Below, one piece after another: positions 1 through 7,841 of a stretch of 64,000 bases of DNA (its first letter is position 1; each line of letters opens with the position of its first letter). A program made the position numbers and the translations under genes. A model generated the notes under the pieces. That model did no database searches and was not told the origin of the DNA. It saw nothing but the letters and a program-made list of their open reading frames with translations. Origin of the DNA: JABWAN01 sp041918175 (GTDB lineage Bacteria > Zhuqueibacterota > Zhuqueibacteria > Zhuqueibacterales > Zhuqueibacteraceae); the NCBI GenBank assembly GCA_041918175.1, contig JAYRWE010000088.1, positions 146,461-210,460 on the forward strand, read 5' to 3'.

Positions 1-76
1 TCCTAAAAACGAATCCTTCCTCGCGTTGAGTCCTCGCTCCTCTTCTCGCGCGGGGCAGCGACTTTAACGCAAATCT

Positions 77-1006
77 ATGGCTTATTTTTTTGAAAAATTA
101 AAATCCGGCCTCAGCAAAACCCGCCGCAGTCTCGTTGATAACATCGTACAAGTCGTCACCGGCAAAGCGCGCCTCGATGCGGGCATCGTCGAAGAATTGG
201 AAAACACCTTGCTCGCCGCGGACGTCGGACCCGAAGTCACGCACGCGCTAATCGAACATTTGCGCGAACGCATCACGTTGGGCAAAGCTTCCTCGCGCGA
301 TGAAGTGGTTGCGGCGATGAAGAGTTTTTTACAAGAGCGCCTGCTTGCGCCAATGAATAGTAAGCCACGTCCGGATTTTTTTGCGCCGAGTCTTCAGCCT
401 TTTGTGATTATGATCGTCGGGGTGAATGGCGTGGGCAAAACTACGACGATTGCAAAGGTCGCGAATCAATATCGCCAGCGCGGCAAATCCGTGCTCGTGG
501 CTGCCGCGGACACATTTCGCGCCGCGGCCGCAGATCAACTCGAAATTTGGGCGCAGCGTGCGAATGTCGATATCGTGCGCACAAAGTCCGGCGCGGATCC
601 CGCCTCGGTGGTGTTTGATGCGATGAAGGCCGCACAGACGCGCGGTCTCGATATTGTGATTGTCGATACCGCAGGCCGCTTGCACACGAAAAGCAATCTC
701 ATGGAAGAATTAAAAAAAATGACGCGCGTAGTGGATCGCGTCATTCCCGGCGCGCCGCATGAAGTGCTGCTCGTCTTGGATGGGAACACGGGCCAAAACG
801 GTTTGCGCCAAGCCGAGGTTTTCTTCAAAGACGTAGGCGTGACCGGACTCGTCGTCACGAAACTCGACGGCACGGCAAAGGGCGGCATTCTCTTCGCGAT
901 TCAAGACAAACTGAAGATTCCCGTGCGCTTCATCGGCGTGGGCGAAGGCATTGAGGATTTGCAACCGTTCGAGGCGGGAGAGTATGTTGAGGCGTTGTTT
1001 GAATGA
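77..1006 (+). CDS. ftsY: Signal recognition particle receptor FtsY
   Basis: SRP-receptor GTPase that docks SRP-bound ribosomes at the inner membrane for co-translational insertion. The 309-residue protein has the helical N domain (about residues 5-90) and a full SRP-type GTPase domain: P-loop GVNGVGKTT at 115-123, DTFRAAA at 145-151, DTAGR at 197-201 and the guanine-specificity TKLD at 261-264, followed by the GVGEGIEDLQPF closing motif. It lacks the long acidic A domain of E. coli FtsY, as is common outside gammaproteobacteria. The ATG at 77 fits the family N-terminus; no clear Shine-Dalgarno is visible. It is followed by an accessory insert (Uma2, decayed toxin module) before rimO. Confidence 0.97.
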   Translation: MAYFFEKLKSGLSKTRRSLVDNIVQVVTGKARLDAGIVEELENTLLAADVGPEVTHALIEHLRERITLGKASSRDEVVAAMKSFLQERLLAPMNSKPRPDFFAPSLQPFVIMIVGVNGVGKTTTIAKVANQYRQRGKSVLVAAADTFRAAAADQLEIWAQRANVDIVRTKSGADPASVVFDAMKAAQTRGLDIVIVDTAGRLHTKSNLMEELKKMTRVVDRVIPGAPHEVLLVLDGNTGQNGLRQAEVFFKDVGVTGLVVTKLDGTAKGGILFAIQDKLKIPVRFIGVGEGIEDLQPFEAGEYVEALFE

Positions 1007-1078
1007 AAGCATTAGATCGCAAAATTTAAGAGCGAATACGTCAACTGTATGGATTGACTATTTCATGGAGAGCATACG

Positions 1079-1882
1079 ATGTCTATAGAACTCTTAGCGC
1101 CTCGCGCGAAAACCGTTGCTCGCCGCCGCAAATTGTACTATCCCGAGGGAGATGGAAAGCCTATGGCCGAAACCGATCCTCACGTCATGCAGATCGCCAC
1201 GATCCTGCTCACCTTACGTTTCTGGTTGAGAAGAGCTGATCAAGCTTACGCCGGCGCCAACATGTTTCTCTATTATCAAAAGGGCAACCCCAAACGCCGA
1301 ATTGCTCCGGATGTATTTGTCGCGTGGGGCGTTGGCAAGCATCCACGCCGTAGTTATAAGTTGTGGGAAGAATTGCACGCACCGCAGGTTGTGTTTGAAA
1401 TCACTTCGCGCAAAACGCAAGAAGAGGATTTGGGAAAGAAGCGTTTGATCTATGCCCAAATCGGCGTGGCTGAATATTATCTCTTCGATCCTTTCGGGCA
1501 ATATTTGCAACCGCCACTGCGCGGTTATCAACTCATTGTAGACGAATATGCGCCGCGCAAAGTAGAGCCGCTCGTTCCGCCGGCAATGATCGACGATGAA
1601 ACACGGGCGCTTGCAGCGAACGCGGAATCACAAGCGTGGCGGATGAGCAGCGAGAAATTGCGTTTGGATTTGTGGGCGCTTCCAACCGGCGACGCTCGCA
1701 AGCCATATGTGCTACGCTTTTATGATTCCGCCGCACAAGAATGGCTGGTTGATCCCGAGCGGGCTTTGGTTGAAAGAGAGAACTTGCTAACGCAAGCGCG
1801 CGAAGCAGAAGAACGCGCTGCGCGCTTGGAAGCGGAATTACGCAAGTTGCGCGCAGAAAAAAATCCCGAGGGGGAGGCTTAA
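1079..1882 (+). CDS. Uma2 family (DUF820) putative endonuclease with C-terminal coiled coil
   Basis: Member of the Uma2/DUF820 family, PD-(D/E)XK-fold proteins of uncertain role that multiply in cyanobacteria and FCB/Chloroflexi genomes. Family signatures are PDVFV (Asp78, about residues 77-81), FEITSRKT (Glu107, Lys112), and the DLGKKRLIYAQIGVAEYYLFDP block at about 117-138. The tail (about 225-262) is a charged heptad-like coiled coil rich in Glu, Ala, Leu and Arg. The start at 1079 is supported by GGAGAG eight bases upstream. The gene stands alone between ftsY and the remnant toxin module. The fold is established for the family; nuclease activity here is an inference. Confidence 0.85.
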   Translation: MSIELLAPRAKTVARRRKLYYPEGDGKPMAETDPHVMQIATILLTLRFWLRRADQAYAGANMFLYYQKGNPKRRIAPDVFVAWGVGKHPRRSYKLWEELHAPQVVFEITSRKTQEEDLGKKRLIYAQIGVAEYYLFDPFGQYLQPPLRGYQLIVDEYAPRKVEPLVPPAMIDDETRALAANAESQAWRMSSEKLRLDLWALPTGDARKPYVLRFYDSAAQEWLVDPERALVERENLLTQAREAEERAARLEAELRKLRAEKNPEGEA

Positions 1883-1901
1883 AAAAACGAGAGGTTTTTC
1901 T

Positions 1902-2141
1902 ATGAAAACTTTCGAACTCAAAGTTGACGAGCAAATGCTCAATTCAATCGCGGAGCACGATGATTTGCGCGCATTGGAAGTTCCTGAGGTATTTTTGCGG
2001 GCTATGAAATTTCTTTTAAGGTTGAAGAAACAGAGAATAATTGATGCACAAATAGAAAGAGCCTATAGCGACCCTAGAGTACGGGAAGAGTTCGACCGTG
2101 AGATGAAGGAATGGGAGGATGAGCAGGTATGGATCGATTGA
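1902..2141 (+). CDS. Small acidic protein, probable antitoxin of a decayed MazEF-like module
   Basis: A 79-residue charged protein starting MKTFELKVDEQ. It has a basic middle (LLRLKKQRIIDAQIERAY) and an acidic, Trp-containing tail (EEFDREMKEWEDEQVWID), the layout of many MazF-partner antitoxins: DNA-binding N-terminus and disordered acidic toxin-binding tail. It is preceded by a GAGAGG ribosome site. Its stop overlaps the start of a broken mazF (next entry), which is the main reason to call it an antitoxin. No family match is certain from sequence alone; the upstream Uma2 gene is probably unrelated in function. Confidence 0.55.
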   Translation: MKTFELKVDEQMLNSIAEHDDLRALEVPEVFLRAMKFLLRLKKQRIIDAQIERAYSDPRVREEFDREMKEWEDEQVWID

Positions 2142-2289
2142 TTCGACGAAGAATATTTCAGCCGTCAATCTAACGGGCATCAAATCAATAGAAAAATCCA
2201 AACTGGTACAATTTGTCGGCACTCTTGACGATGAAGTGATGGAGCGCGTTTGTGTTGCATTGTCGATTGCTACCGGCTGTAACGAATAA
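2129..2289 (+). pseudogene. Remnant of a MazF/PemK-type toxin, internally deleted
   Basis: Reading from ATG 2129, which overlaps the antitoxin stop, gives MDRLIRRRIFQPSI then a stop at 2171. This matches the start of MazF proteins (an IRRGEI-like opening). A second frame across the same place (open from ATG 2119 to TAA 2287-2289) reads VNLTGIKSIEKSKL, then VGTLDDEVMERVCVALSIATG, which is the conserved MazF C-terminus (Thr-Val-Asp-Lys-Ser-Arg-Leu and alpha-3 type). The first strand of the toxin is thus joined out of frame to its last 35 or so residues, with the roughly 60-70 residue RNase core gone. I infer an internal deletion that killed the toxin and left the antitoxin intact. Confidence 0.65.
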
Positions 2290-2297
2290 GGTCCCAC

Positions 2298-3656
2298 TTG
2301 AAAATAAACCTCATCACCCTCGGTTGTCCCAAAAATCTAGTTGACTCCGAAGTATTGCAAGGCGGCCTCAAAGCTTGCGGCGTCGAATTTGTCGATGACG
2401 CGGCCTCCGCGCAAGCCGTGATCATCAACACCTGCGGCTTCATCGAATCCGCCAAAGAAGAATCCATTGACACTATTTTGCAAGCCGTGCAGCTCAAGAA
2501 GGACGGCCACATTCGGCAAGTGTTCGTGACCGGCTGCCTTTCCGAACGCTACGGCTCCGAGTTGCGCAAAGAGATTCCCGAGGTCGATGCGTTTTATGGC
2601 AATCGCGATTTGCCGAAGATTGTCGCCGGTCTCGCGCAGCAATTGCGTTTGAAATATGAGTTGGTCGGCGAGCGCGAGCTGCTCACACCCAAACATTTCG
2701 CCTATCTCAAAATCTCCGAAGGCTGCGAGCATCCTTGCACGTTTTGCGCGATTCCCGCGATCCGCGGCAACTTTCGCAGCACCCCCATTCCCGAGCTTGT
2801 CGCGCAAGCACAAACGCTCGCGCAGAAAGGCGTGAAAGAATTAATCCTCGTGGCGCAAGACTCCACGCAGTACGGACTTGATCTCAATCAACAACAGCAA
2901 CTGCCCGCGTTGTTGCGCCGCCTCGCTTGCGTTGACGGCATCGTGTGGATTCGCCTCATGTATGCGTATCCCTATCATATGACCGATGAAATCATCGACA
3001 CCGTCGCGAGCGAGCCGAAGGTGGTGAAGTACCTCGACATGCCGGTGCAGCACGTCACCGATCATATGCTCAAGCGCATGGCGCGTCGCGTCAGCCGTAC
3101 CTTCACTGAAAATTTGATTGATCGTATGCACGCGCGCATTCCGAACCTCGTGCTGCGCACCTCGCTCATCGTCGGTTTTCCCGGCGAAACCGAGGAAGAC
3201 TTTCAAGCGCTGTACGATTTTGTGTGTGAAGGAAAATTCGAGCGCATGGGCGTGTTTACGTATTCGCACGAAGAAGGCACGCCCGCGTTTCAATTTAGTG
3301 AACAAGTTGCCGAAGAAGTGAAACGTGAGCGTTATGATGCGCTCATGCAAGCGCAGCGCGAAGTCGCCGCGGACTGGAGCGAAAAGCAAATCGGCCGAGA
3401 GTTGCCCGTGCTGATTGATGAATTTGACGAGCACGAACGCGCCTATAAAGGCCGCACCGCCTGGGATTGCCCTGACATCGATCACACCGTGCTCCTCCGC
3501 GCGCCGCAAGACAGTTTGCGCGTGGGTGAGTTTTATCAAACCAAAATCACTGCCGCGCACGATTATGATTTGATCGGCGAGATTCCCAATATGCGCGCGG
3601 CTTCGCCAGTTGTGAAAGTTGAGGGCAGACGCATGCTGCGCGTTCATGCGGCATGA
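2298..3656 (+). CDS. rimO: Ribosomal protein S12 methylthiotransferase RimO
   Basis: Radical-SAM enzyme that methylthiolates the conserved Asp of ribosomal protein S12. The 452 residues carry the N-terminal MTTase domain with Cys10 (TLGCPKN), Cys46 (NTCGF) and Cys80 (TGCLSE), which bind the auxiliary 4Fe-4S cluster. The radical-SAM CxxxCxxC is at Cys143/147/150 (EGCEHPCTFC), and a C-terminal TRAM domain ends near residue 440. The length and NTCGF/PFDNAY-type spacing fit RimO rather than MiaB. The start is TTG at 2298, matching the family N-terminus MKINLITLGCPKN. It lies 8 bases after the mazF remnant. Confidence 0.95.
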   Translation: MKINLITLGCPKNLVDSEVLQGGLKACGVEFVDDAASAQAVIINTCGFIESAKEESIDTILQAVQLKKDGHIRQVFVTGCLSERYGSELRKEIPEVDAFYGNRDLPKIVAGLAQQLRLKYELVGERELLTPKHFAYLKISEGCEHPCTFCAIPAIRGNFRSTPIPELVAQAQTLAQKGVKELILVAQDSTQYGLDLNQQQQLPALLRRLACVDGIVWIRLMYAYPYHMTDEIIDTVASEPKVVKYLDMPVQHVTDHMLKRMARRVSRTFTENLIDRMHARIPNLVLRTSLIVGFPGETEEDFQALYDFVCEGKFERMGVFTYSHEEGTPAFQFSEQVAEEVKRERYDALMQAQREVAADWSEKQIGRELPVLIDEFDEHERAYKGRTAWDCPDIDHTVLLRAPQDSLRVGEFYQTKITAAHDYDLIGEIPNMRAASPVVKVEGRRMLRVHAA

Positions 3657-3678
3657 GCGTTAACGTGCCCTTTTAACC

Positions 3679-3751
3679 TGTCATTCAGCAGGAATCTTTT
3701 TACTCGCTGGAGATTCATCCCAGTGCTTAAAAAGTTTCCTTCTGAATGACA
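3679..3751. repeat. Palindromic repeat element, copy 1 (TGTCATTCAG family)
   Basis: A 73-bp near-perfect inverted repeat that begins TGTCATTCAGCAGGAAT and ends TTTCCTTCTGAATGACA; arms are about 25 bp with a short central loop. A second copy with the same outer arms and a longer loop lies at 4725-4816, so ldcA sits between two copies. The ATG at 3746 that opens the longest ldcA frame lies inside the right arm. It looks like a small non-autonomous (MITE- or REP-like) element; no transposase is in the window. Confidence 0.85.
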
Positions 3752-3769
3752 AGACCGAGAGAAGAGAGC

Positions 3770-4714
3770 GTGGCCCGAATTCTCAAACCTCCTCGCCTGC
3801 GCAAAGGCGACGTGATCGGAGTGATCGCGCCGGCCAGTCCGATGAAGCCGGAGCTGCTCGAAAGCGGCGTGCGCTATCTCGAAGGCCTCGGCTATCGCGT
3901 CAAACTCGGCAAGCATATTTTCAAAACGCACGGCTATCTCGCGGGCACGGACAAAGAACGCGCGCAGGATCTTAACAACATGTTTCGCGACCGGCGCGTG
4001 CATGCGATCATCTGCGCGCGCGGCGGTTACGGCACGCCGCGTTTGCTATCGCTGCTCGACTACGAAGCGATGCAGCAGCATCCGAAAGTTTTCGTGGGCT
4101 ATAGTGATCTCACTGCGATTCAACTCGCGATGTTCAAACACGCCGGCCTCATCACGTTCTCCGGCCCGATGGTCGCAGCGGATATGGGACGCGGCCTCGA
4201 TCCTTTCACTGAGGAAAATTTTTGGCGTATGATCACGTCGCCAACTGCTTTTGGTGAAATGCAGCGACCGCATGAGGAAAACTATACGCCGATCACCAAA
4301 GGCAAAACGAGCGGACGACTGCTCGGCGGTTGTTTGTCCCTCATCGCGCCGCTTGCGGGCACGCGGCATTTGCCTTCATTCAAAAAAAATATTCTTTTTG
4401 TGGAAGACATCGGCGAAGTAGTTTATCGTTGGGATCGCTTTTTGGCGCAATTTCGCGAGTTGGGTTTATTGGCCAGCATCGGCGGCTTTGTGCTGGGCCA
4501 AACCACGGATTGTCTTCCACCCGAAGGCGAAGCGAGTTTGACGTTTGATGATCTCATGCGCGATTTCATTAAGCCGCTGAAAGTGCCGGCATTCATGGGA
4601 CTGGATTACGGTCATGGCCGCGTCAAACACACGATGCCCATTGGCGCGCGCGCCGAATTGGAAGTATCCGCGCGCAGAACACGTTTGACGATCACGGAAG
4701 CGGCGGTGAGTTGA
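3770..4714 (+). CDS. ldcA: LD-carboxypeptidase (peptidase family S66)
   Basis: Murein tetrapeptide LD-carboxypeptidase (LdcA/MccF family), which removes the terminal D-Ala from tetrapeptides in cell-wall recycling. Counting from the in-frame ATG at 3746, the Ser-Glu-His triad is visible: Ser120 in VGYSDLT, Glu220 in FVEDIGE and His290 in DYGHGR. The CARGGYG motif is at about 90-96. I prefer GTG 3770 (314 aa) because AGAGAAGAGAG precedes it and ATG 3746 lies within the palindromic repeat with no ribosome site; the ATG would add 8 residues (MTRPREES). No signal peptide, so cytoplasmic. It is monocistronic between repeat copies. Confidence 0.9.
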   Translation: MARILKPPRLRKGDVIGVIAPASPMKPELLESGVRYLEGLGYRVKLGKHIFKTHGYLAGTDKERAQDLNNMFRDRRVHAIICARGGYGTPRLLSLLDYEAMQQHPKVFVGYSDLTAIQLAMFKHAGLITFSGPMVAADMGRGLDPFTEENFWRMITSPTAFGEMQRPHEENYTPITKGKTSGRLLGGCLSLIAPLAGTRHLPSFKKNILFVEDIGEVVYRWDRFLAQFRELGLLASIGGFVLGQTTDCLPPEGEASLTFDDLMRDFIKPLKVPAFMGLDYGHGRVKHTMPIGARAELEVSARRTRLTITEAAVS

Positions 4715-4724
4715 CAATAAAACC

Positions 4725-4816
4725 TTGTCATTCAGAAGGAATCTTTTTAAGCGCTGATGACAACGTCCCAATGAGCAACATTCTCAGTGCTCAAAAGGAT
4801 TCCTTCTGAATGACAA
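4725..4816. repeat. Palindromic repeat element, copy 2 (TGTCATTCAG family)
   Basis: A 92-bp inverted repeat. The left arm is TTGTCATTCAGAAGGAATC and onward; the right arm ends GATTCCTTCTGAATGACAA. Outer arms match copy 1 at 3679-3751 almost base for base, while the central loop is about 20 bases longer. It fills the ldcA-purN intergenic space and ends 22 bases before the purN start, so its hairpin would be in the purN leader RNA. Confidence 0.85.
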
Positions 4817-4838
4817 ATTCTATTATGGAGCCGAACAA

Positions 4839-5450
4839 TTGCATTTAAACCTCGCTATCTTCGCCAGCGGACGCGGCTCCAATTTTCAAGCAATACTCGC
4901 CGCGATTGCGAATGGAGAGTTGCACACGCGCGTTGCGGTGCTCATTTCGGATCGCAGCGATGCGGGCGCGCTGCACCTAGCCCGACAAGCGGGAATCGCA
5001 ACGGAAGTGCTCGCGTGCCGCGACGAGGAGAAGTATGAGCACACGCTGCGGCTCGTGCTGCACCATCGCGAAGTGAATTTCATTGTGCTCGCGGGTTACT
5101 TGCGCAAGATTCCCGTCTCGATCATTCGCGCGTTTCACGGCCGCATCATCAACATTCATCCCGCGCTGTTGCCGAGCTTCGGCGGCAAAGGCATGTATGG
5201 CGCGCGCGTGCATCAAGCCGTGCTCGATTACGGCTGCAAAGTGAGCGGCGCAACTGTGCATTTTGTCGAAGAAGAATATGACACGGGCGCGCCGATTTTG
5301 CAACGTTGCGTGCCCGTGCTCGATGACGACACGGCTGAAACGCTGGCTGCGCGCGTGCTGGAGGTGGAGCATCGACTATTGCCGGAGGCATTGCAGCTTT
5401 TCGCGGAAGAGCGCGTGCAAGTAGAAGAACGGCGAGTGAGGGTCACATGA
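4839..5450 (+). CDS. purN: Phosphoribosylglycinamide formyltransferase PurN
   Basis: Folate-dependent GAR transformylase, third step of de novo purine synthesis (GAR plus 10-formyl-THF to FGAR). The 203 residues contain the GAR-binding loop ASGRGSNFQAIL (9-20) and catalytic Asn105/His107 in INIHPALLPSF. The conserved Asp148 is in EEEYDTGAPIL (E. coli Asn106, His108, Asp144). The start is TTG 4839; GGAG at 4827-4830 gives good spacing and the only nearby ATG (4825) is out of frame. Its stop overlaps the next gene by 4 bases (ATGA). purN and purH would normally be close partners but are separated here by a restriction-modification pair. Confidence 0.95.
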   Translation: MHLNLAIFASGRGSNFQAILAAIANGELHTRVAVLISDRSDAGALHLARQAGIATEVLACRDEEKYEHTLRLVLHHREVNFIVLAGYLRKIPVSIIRAFHGRIINIHPALLPSFGGKGMYGARVHQAVLDYGCKVSGATVHFVEEEYDTGAPILQRCVPVLDDDTAETLAARVLEVEHRLLPEALQLFAEERVQVEERRVRVT

Positions 5451-6781
5451 AGCCGGCAAAAGAAAAAAGTGCGTCGCAGAAAACGCCCGTGCTTTATACG
5501 GCAAAGAGGAAAAAAATCTCTTCACGCATTCGCGAACAGTCAGGCGTTTATCTTTATTCATCGAAGCCGTTGCGCAAGAAGATGCCGCCTCGGGATATCA
5601 TAGAGAACGTTGAAACTGCACGTAATCTGGTTTTGACCTGGTTGGATAAAAGTAGACTTCGCAATGAAGTGCAACTCGGACTTCCAGAAATCGACGATCG
5701 CAAGAACGTGTGGCGTGTAGCGTTGAAGTATCCCGGTTCAAACAACGGCAACGGGTTGGTAGGTGAAGTGATACTCGATGCCGCTTCCGGCGATATCCGG
5801 CAGCACACGGAAATTGCAATCATCAAATCGCGCTTGCTCAAATTTGCAAACGAAGCGGAGGAGAACGGTGTTGAACATCGCAGCGGCGGCAAGACCGCGC
5901 GGCAAACGCCGCCTCCTTTTCTGCCGAACAAGGTGGTATTGGGCGACGCGGCGCAAGTTCTCTCCGAGCTGCCGCCGAACTCCGTGCAGTTGGTCTTCAC
6001 TTCGCCGCCGTATTTTAACGCGCGCCCGGAGTACACGGAGTATTTGGATTATCAGGAATATCTCGACTCGCTGCGCCGCGTTTTTTTGCGGTGTCATGAA
6101 GTCATGAGCGAAGGCCGTTTTCTCGTCGTGAATACTTCGCCGATTTTGGTTCGTCGCGTCAGCCGACAAGCTGCGAGCCGACGACTAGCTTTGCCATTCG
6201 ATCTTCATCATGTGCTCAGCAACATTGGTTTCGAGTTTATCGATGACATCATTTGGGTTAAACCCGAAGGAGCAGGTTGGGCCACGGGCAGAGGGCGACG
6301 CTTCGCCGCTGATCGTCATCCGCTACAATATAAAGCCGTGCCGGTCACGGAGTATGTGATGGTATATCGCAAGCAAACGGACAAACTCATCGACTGGAAC
6401 ATTCGCACCCATCACAACGCCGAAGCGGTGAAGAGATCAAAGATCGAGGGCAATTATGATGTCACCAATATCTGGCGCATCACGCCTGCGCATCACAAAG
6501 AACATCCCGCGATTTTTCCCGAAGAGTTGGTCGAGAAAGTCCTTCGGTATTATTCGTTCATCGGCGACGTGGTGCTTGATCCTTTCGCAGGCAGCGGAAC
6601 CGTGGGGCGCGTCGCATTAAAAATGGAACGTCGTTTTTTCTTGATGGAGAGCGAGCCGAAGTACTTTCGGCTGATGCAAAATGAAATTGGATTGATTGCC
6701 AAGACCATGGGCGAAGAAGTGCTTTTCGAGCCGGAAGATTTCTTATCTAAAAATGAAGCAAAGCAGCATGAATTGTTTTGA
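5447..6781 (+). CDS. Site-specific DNA methyltransferase, probable N4-cytosine, of a type II R-M system
   Basis: SAM-dependent DNA methyltransferase of the beta architecture. Catalytic motif IV FTSPPYF (SPPY 186-189) comes first and the SAM-binding motif I VLDPFAGSGTVGRV (378-385) near the C-terminus. SPPY favours N4-cytosine over N6-adenine methylation. The 444-residue protein has about 150 residues before the methylase core with no family I recognise. The region around 235-300 (VRRVSRQAASRR, GRGRRFAADRHP) is basic and may be part of the target-recognition region. ATG 5447 overlaps the purN stop; the restriction-enzyme gene follows within 20 bases. It protects host DNA from the neighbouring nuclease. 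Confidence 0.88.
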   Translation: MKPAKEKSASQKTPVLYTAKRKKISSRIREQSGVYLYSSKPLRKKMPPRDIIENVETARNLVLTWLDKSRLRNEVQLGLPEIDDRKNVWRVALKYPGSNNGNGLVGEVILDAASGDIRQHTEIAIIKSRLLKFANEAEENGVEHRSGGKTARQTPPPFLPNKVVLGDAAQVLSELPPNSVQLVFTSPPYFNARPEYTEYLDYQEYLDSLRRVFLRCHEVMSEGRFLVVNTSPILVRRVSRQAASRRLALPFDLHHVLSNIGFEFIDDIIWVKPEGAGWATGRGRRFAADRHPLQYKAVPVTEYVMVYRKQTDKLIDWNIRTHHNAEAVKRSKIEGNYDVTNIWRITPAHHKEHPAIFPEELVEKVLRYYSFIGDVVLDPFAGSGTVGRVALKMERRFFLMESEPKYFRLMQNEIGLIAKTMGEEVLFEPEDFLSKNEAKQHELF

Positions 6782-6795
6782 GGCGTTGGGCCATC

Positions 6796-7830
6796 ATGGG
6801 CAAGAAAGAAACGAAAACAGCTTTTGCTTGGCAAATCGAGGATTTGAATCTTTGGTGGAATTCGCGCCCACTCATTCGCGAAGCCTTTTCGGCGGAAGCT
6901 GTGCGCTATGCCGTTTTGCATTTGATGACCGGCGGCAATTATCGCGACATTACGGAGCGCGTGGTGCGCGAGAAGCTTCACATCTATCACTCGTGGCTGT
7001 TGCAAGTCGTGCATCAAGCCCGCCGGCACTATGGCAAGCAGTGGTTGCAAGAATTGTTGGCGCGCTTGCAAGAAACGCAGAATAGAGATAAAATTCTTGC
7101 GGACATGCGAGTTTGGTTGCTTGGCCTCACGCACAAGACGGTTCAAAATTTAGACCTCTCAAAGAAAGACACGGCCGAAATTGCCGCCTTCATTGACAAT
7201 ATGCTTTCTCTATGCAATGAAGTTGCAAAGAAGCAGAAATGGTCGGAGGGCGCAATCACCATCGACCTAAGAAATAATGCCATGGGCGTAACGGAGAAGT
7301 TAGATCTCTCAGAGTCACTGTGGTTTCTTCAAATGATCGGCGCAGCCTCGTTGACTGTGCGAGGCTCAAACAAAGCAGTTTATGGCAAACGATTGGAGCG
7401 TGCCTTCTTGCGCGCCGGATTGGAGTTGCTCGGTCTGCACGTGAATGAAAGTTATTGGCTGAATATTGAACGCGATGAAGAAGTTGACCGCGAAGCCGAT
7501 GGTGAAGTAGAAACCAAGCGCGGCAGAATACGCATTGACCTCGGCTTGATCGGCGAAGGCAATCAAGAAGTGCCGGAAGATAAGCTCAATCGTGTTGGCA
7601 GAAACGGCATCGTGATCGTTGATCGCTTGGGCCGCCAATCGTCGGTGCTTGATACGGCGCAACGTCTTGGTGTCAAGCTCGTGCAGACTCGCCATAATTT
7701 TCCGATGTCGGAAATTTACGAACACCTCAAGCCGATTGTCAAAAAGCCTCTTACTTCTCCAGGCAAAACTCGTGATGCGCTCAAGAAGCAACTCGATGTG
7801 CTGCCCGACGAGGTCTTCCATATTTCCTAA
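6796..7830 (+). CDS. Probable type II restriction endonuclease (CfrBI-like)
   Basis: 344-residue protein directly after the N4-cytosine methylase and inferred to be its partner nuclease. From ATG 6796, the block RDITERVVREKLHIYHSW (50-67) and the C-terminal half (YGKRLERAFLRAGLELLG, then RIRIDLGLIGEGNQEVPEDK) resemble the CfrBI family of restriction enzymes (CCWWGG cutters with N4C methylase partners). A PD-(D/E)XK-like core may be Glu201 or Glu210, then Asp248 and Glu254. The longest frame opens at TTG 6778, overlapping the methylase stop, but ATG 6796 (after GAGG) is preferred. The family assignment is from recall and moderate; the R-M role rests mainly on context. Confidence 0.65.
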   Translation: MGKKETKTAFAWQIEDLNLWWNSRPLIREAFSAEAVRYAVLHLMTGGNYRDITERVVREKLHIYHSWLLQVVHQARRHYGKQWLQELLARLQETQNRDKILADMRVWLLGLTHKTVQNLDLSKKDTAEIAAFIDNMLSLCNEVAKKQKWSEGAITIDLRNNAMGVTEKLDLSESLWFLQMIGAASLTVRGSNKAVYGKRLERAFLRAGLELLGLHVNESYWLNIERDEEVDREADGEVETKRGRIRIDLGLIGEGNQEVPEDKLNRVGRNGIVIVDRLGRQSSVLDTAQRLGVKLVQTRHNFPMSEIYEHLKPIVKKPLTSPGKTRDALKKQLDVLPDEVFHIS

Positions 7831-7841
7831 AAAAGATTGTG

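Noticed and set aside
2016..2297. 93-residue minus frame across the mazF remnant
   Set aside because: Antisense to the antitoxin; no motif.
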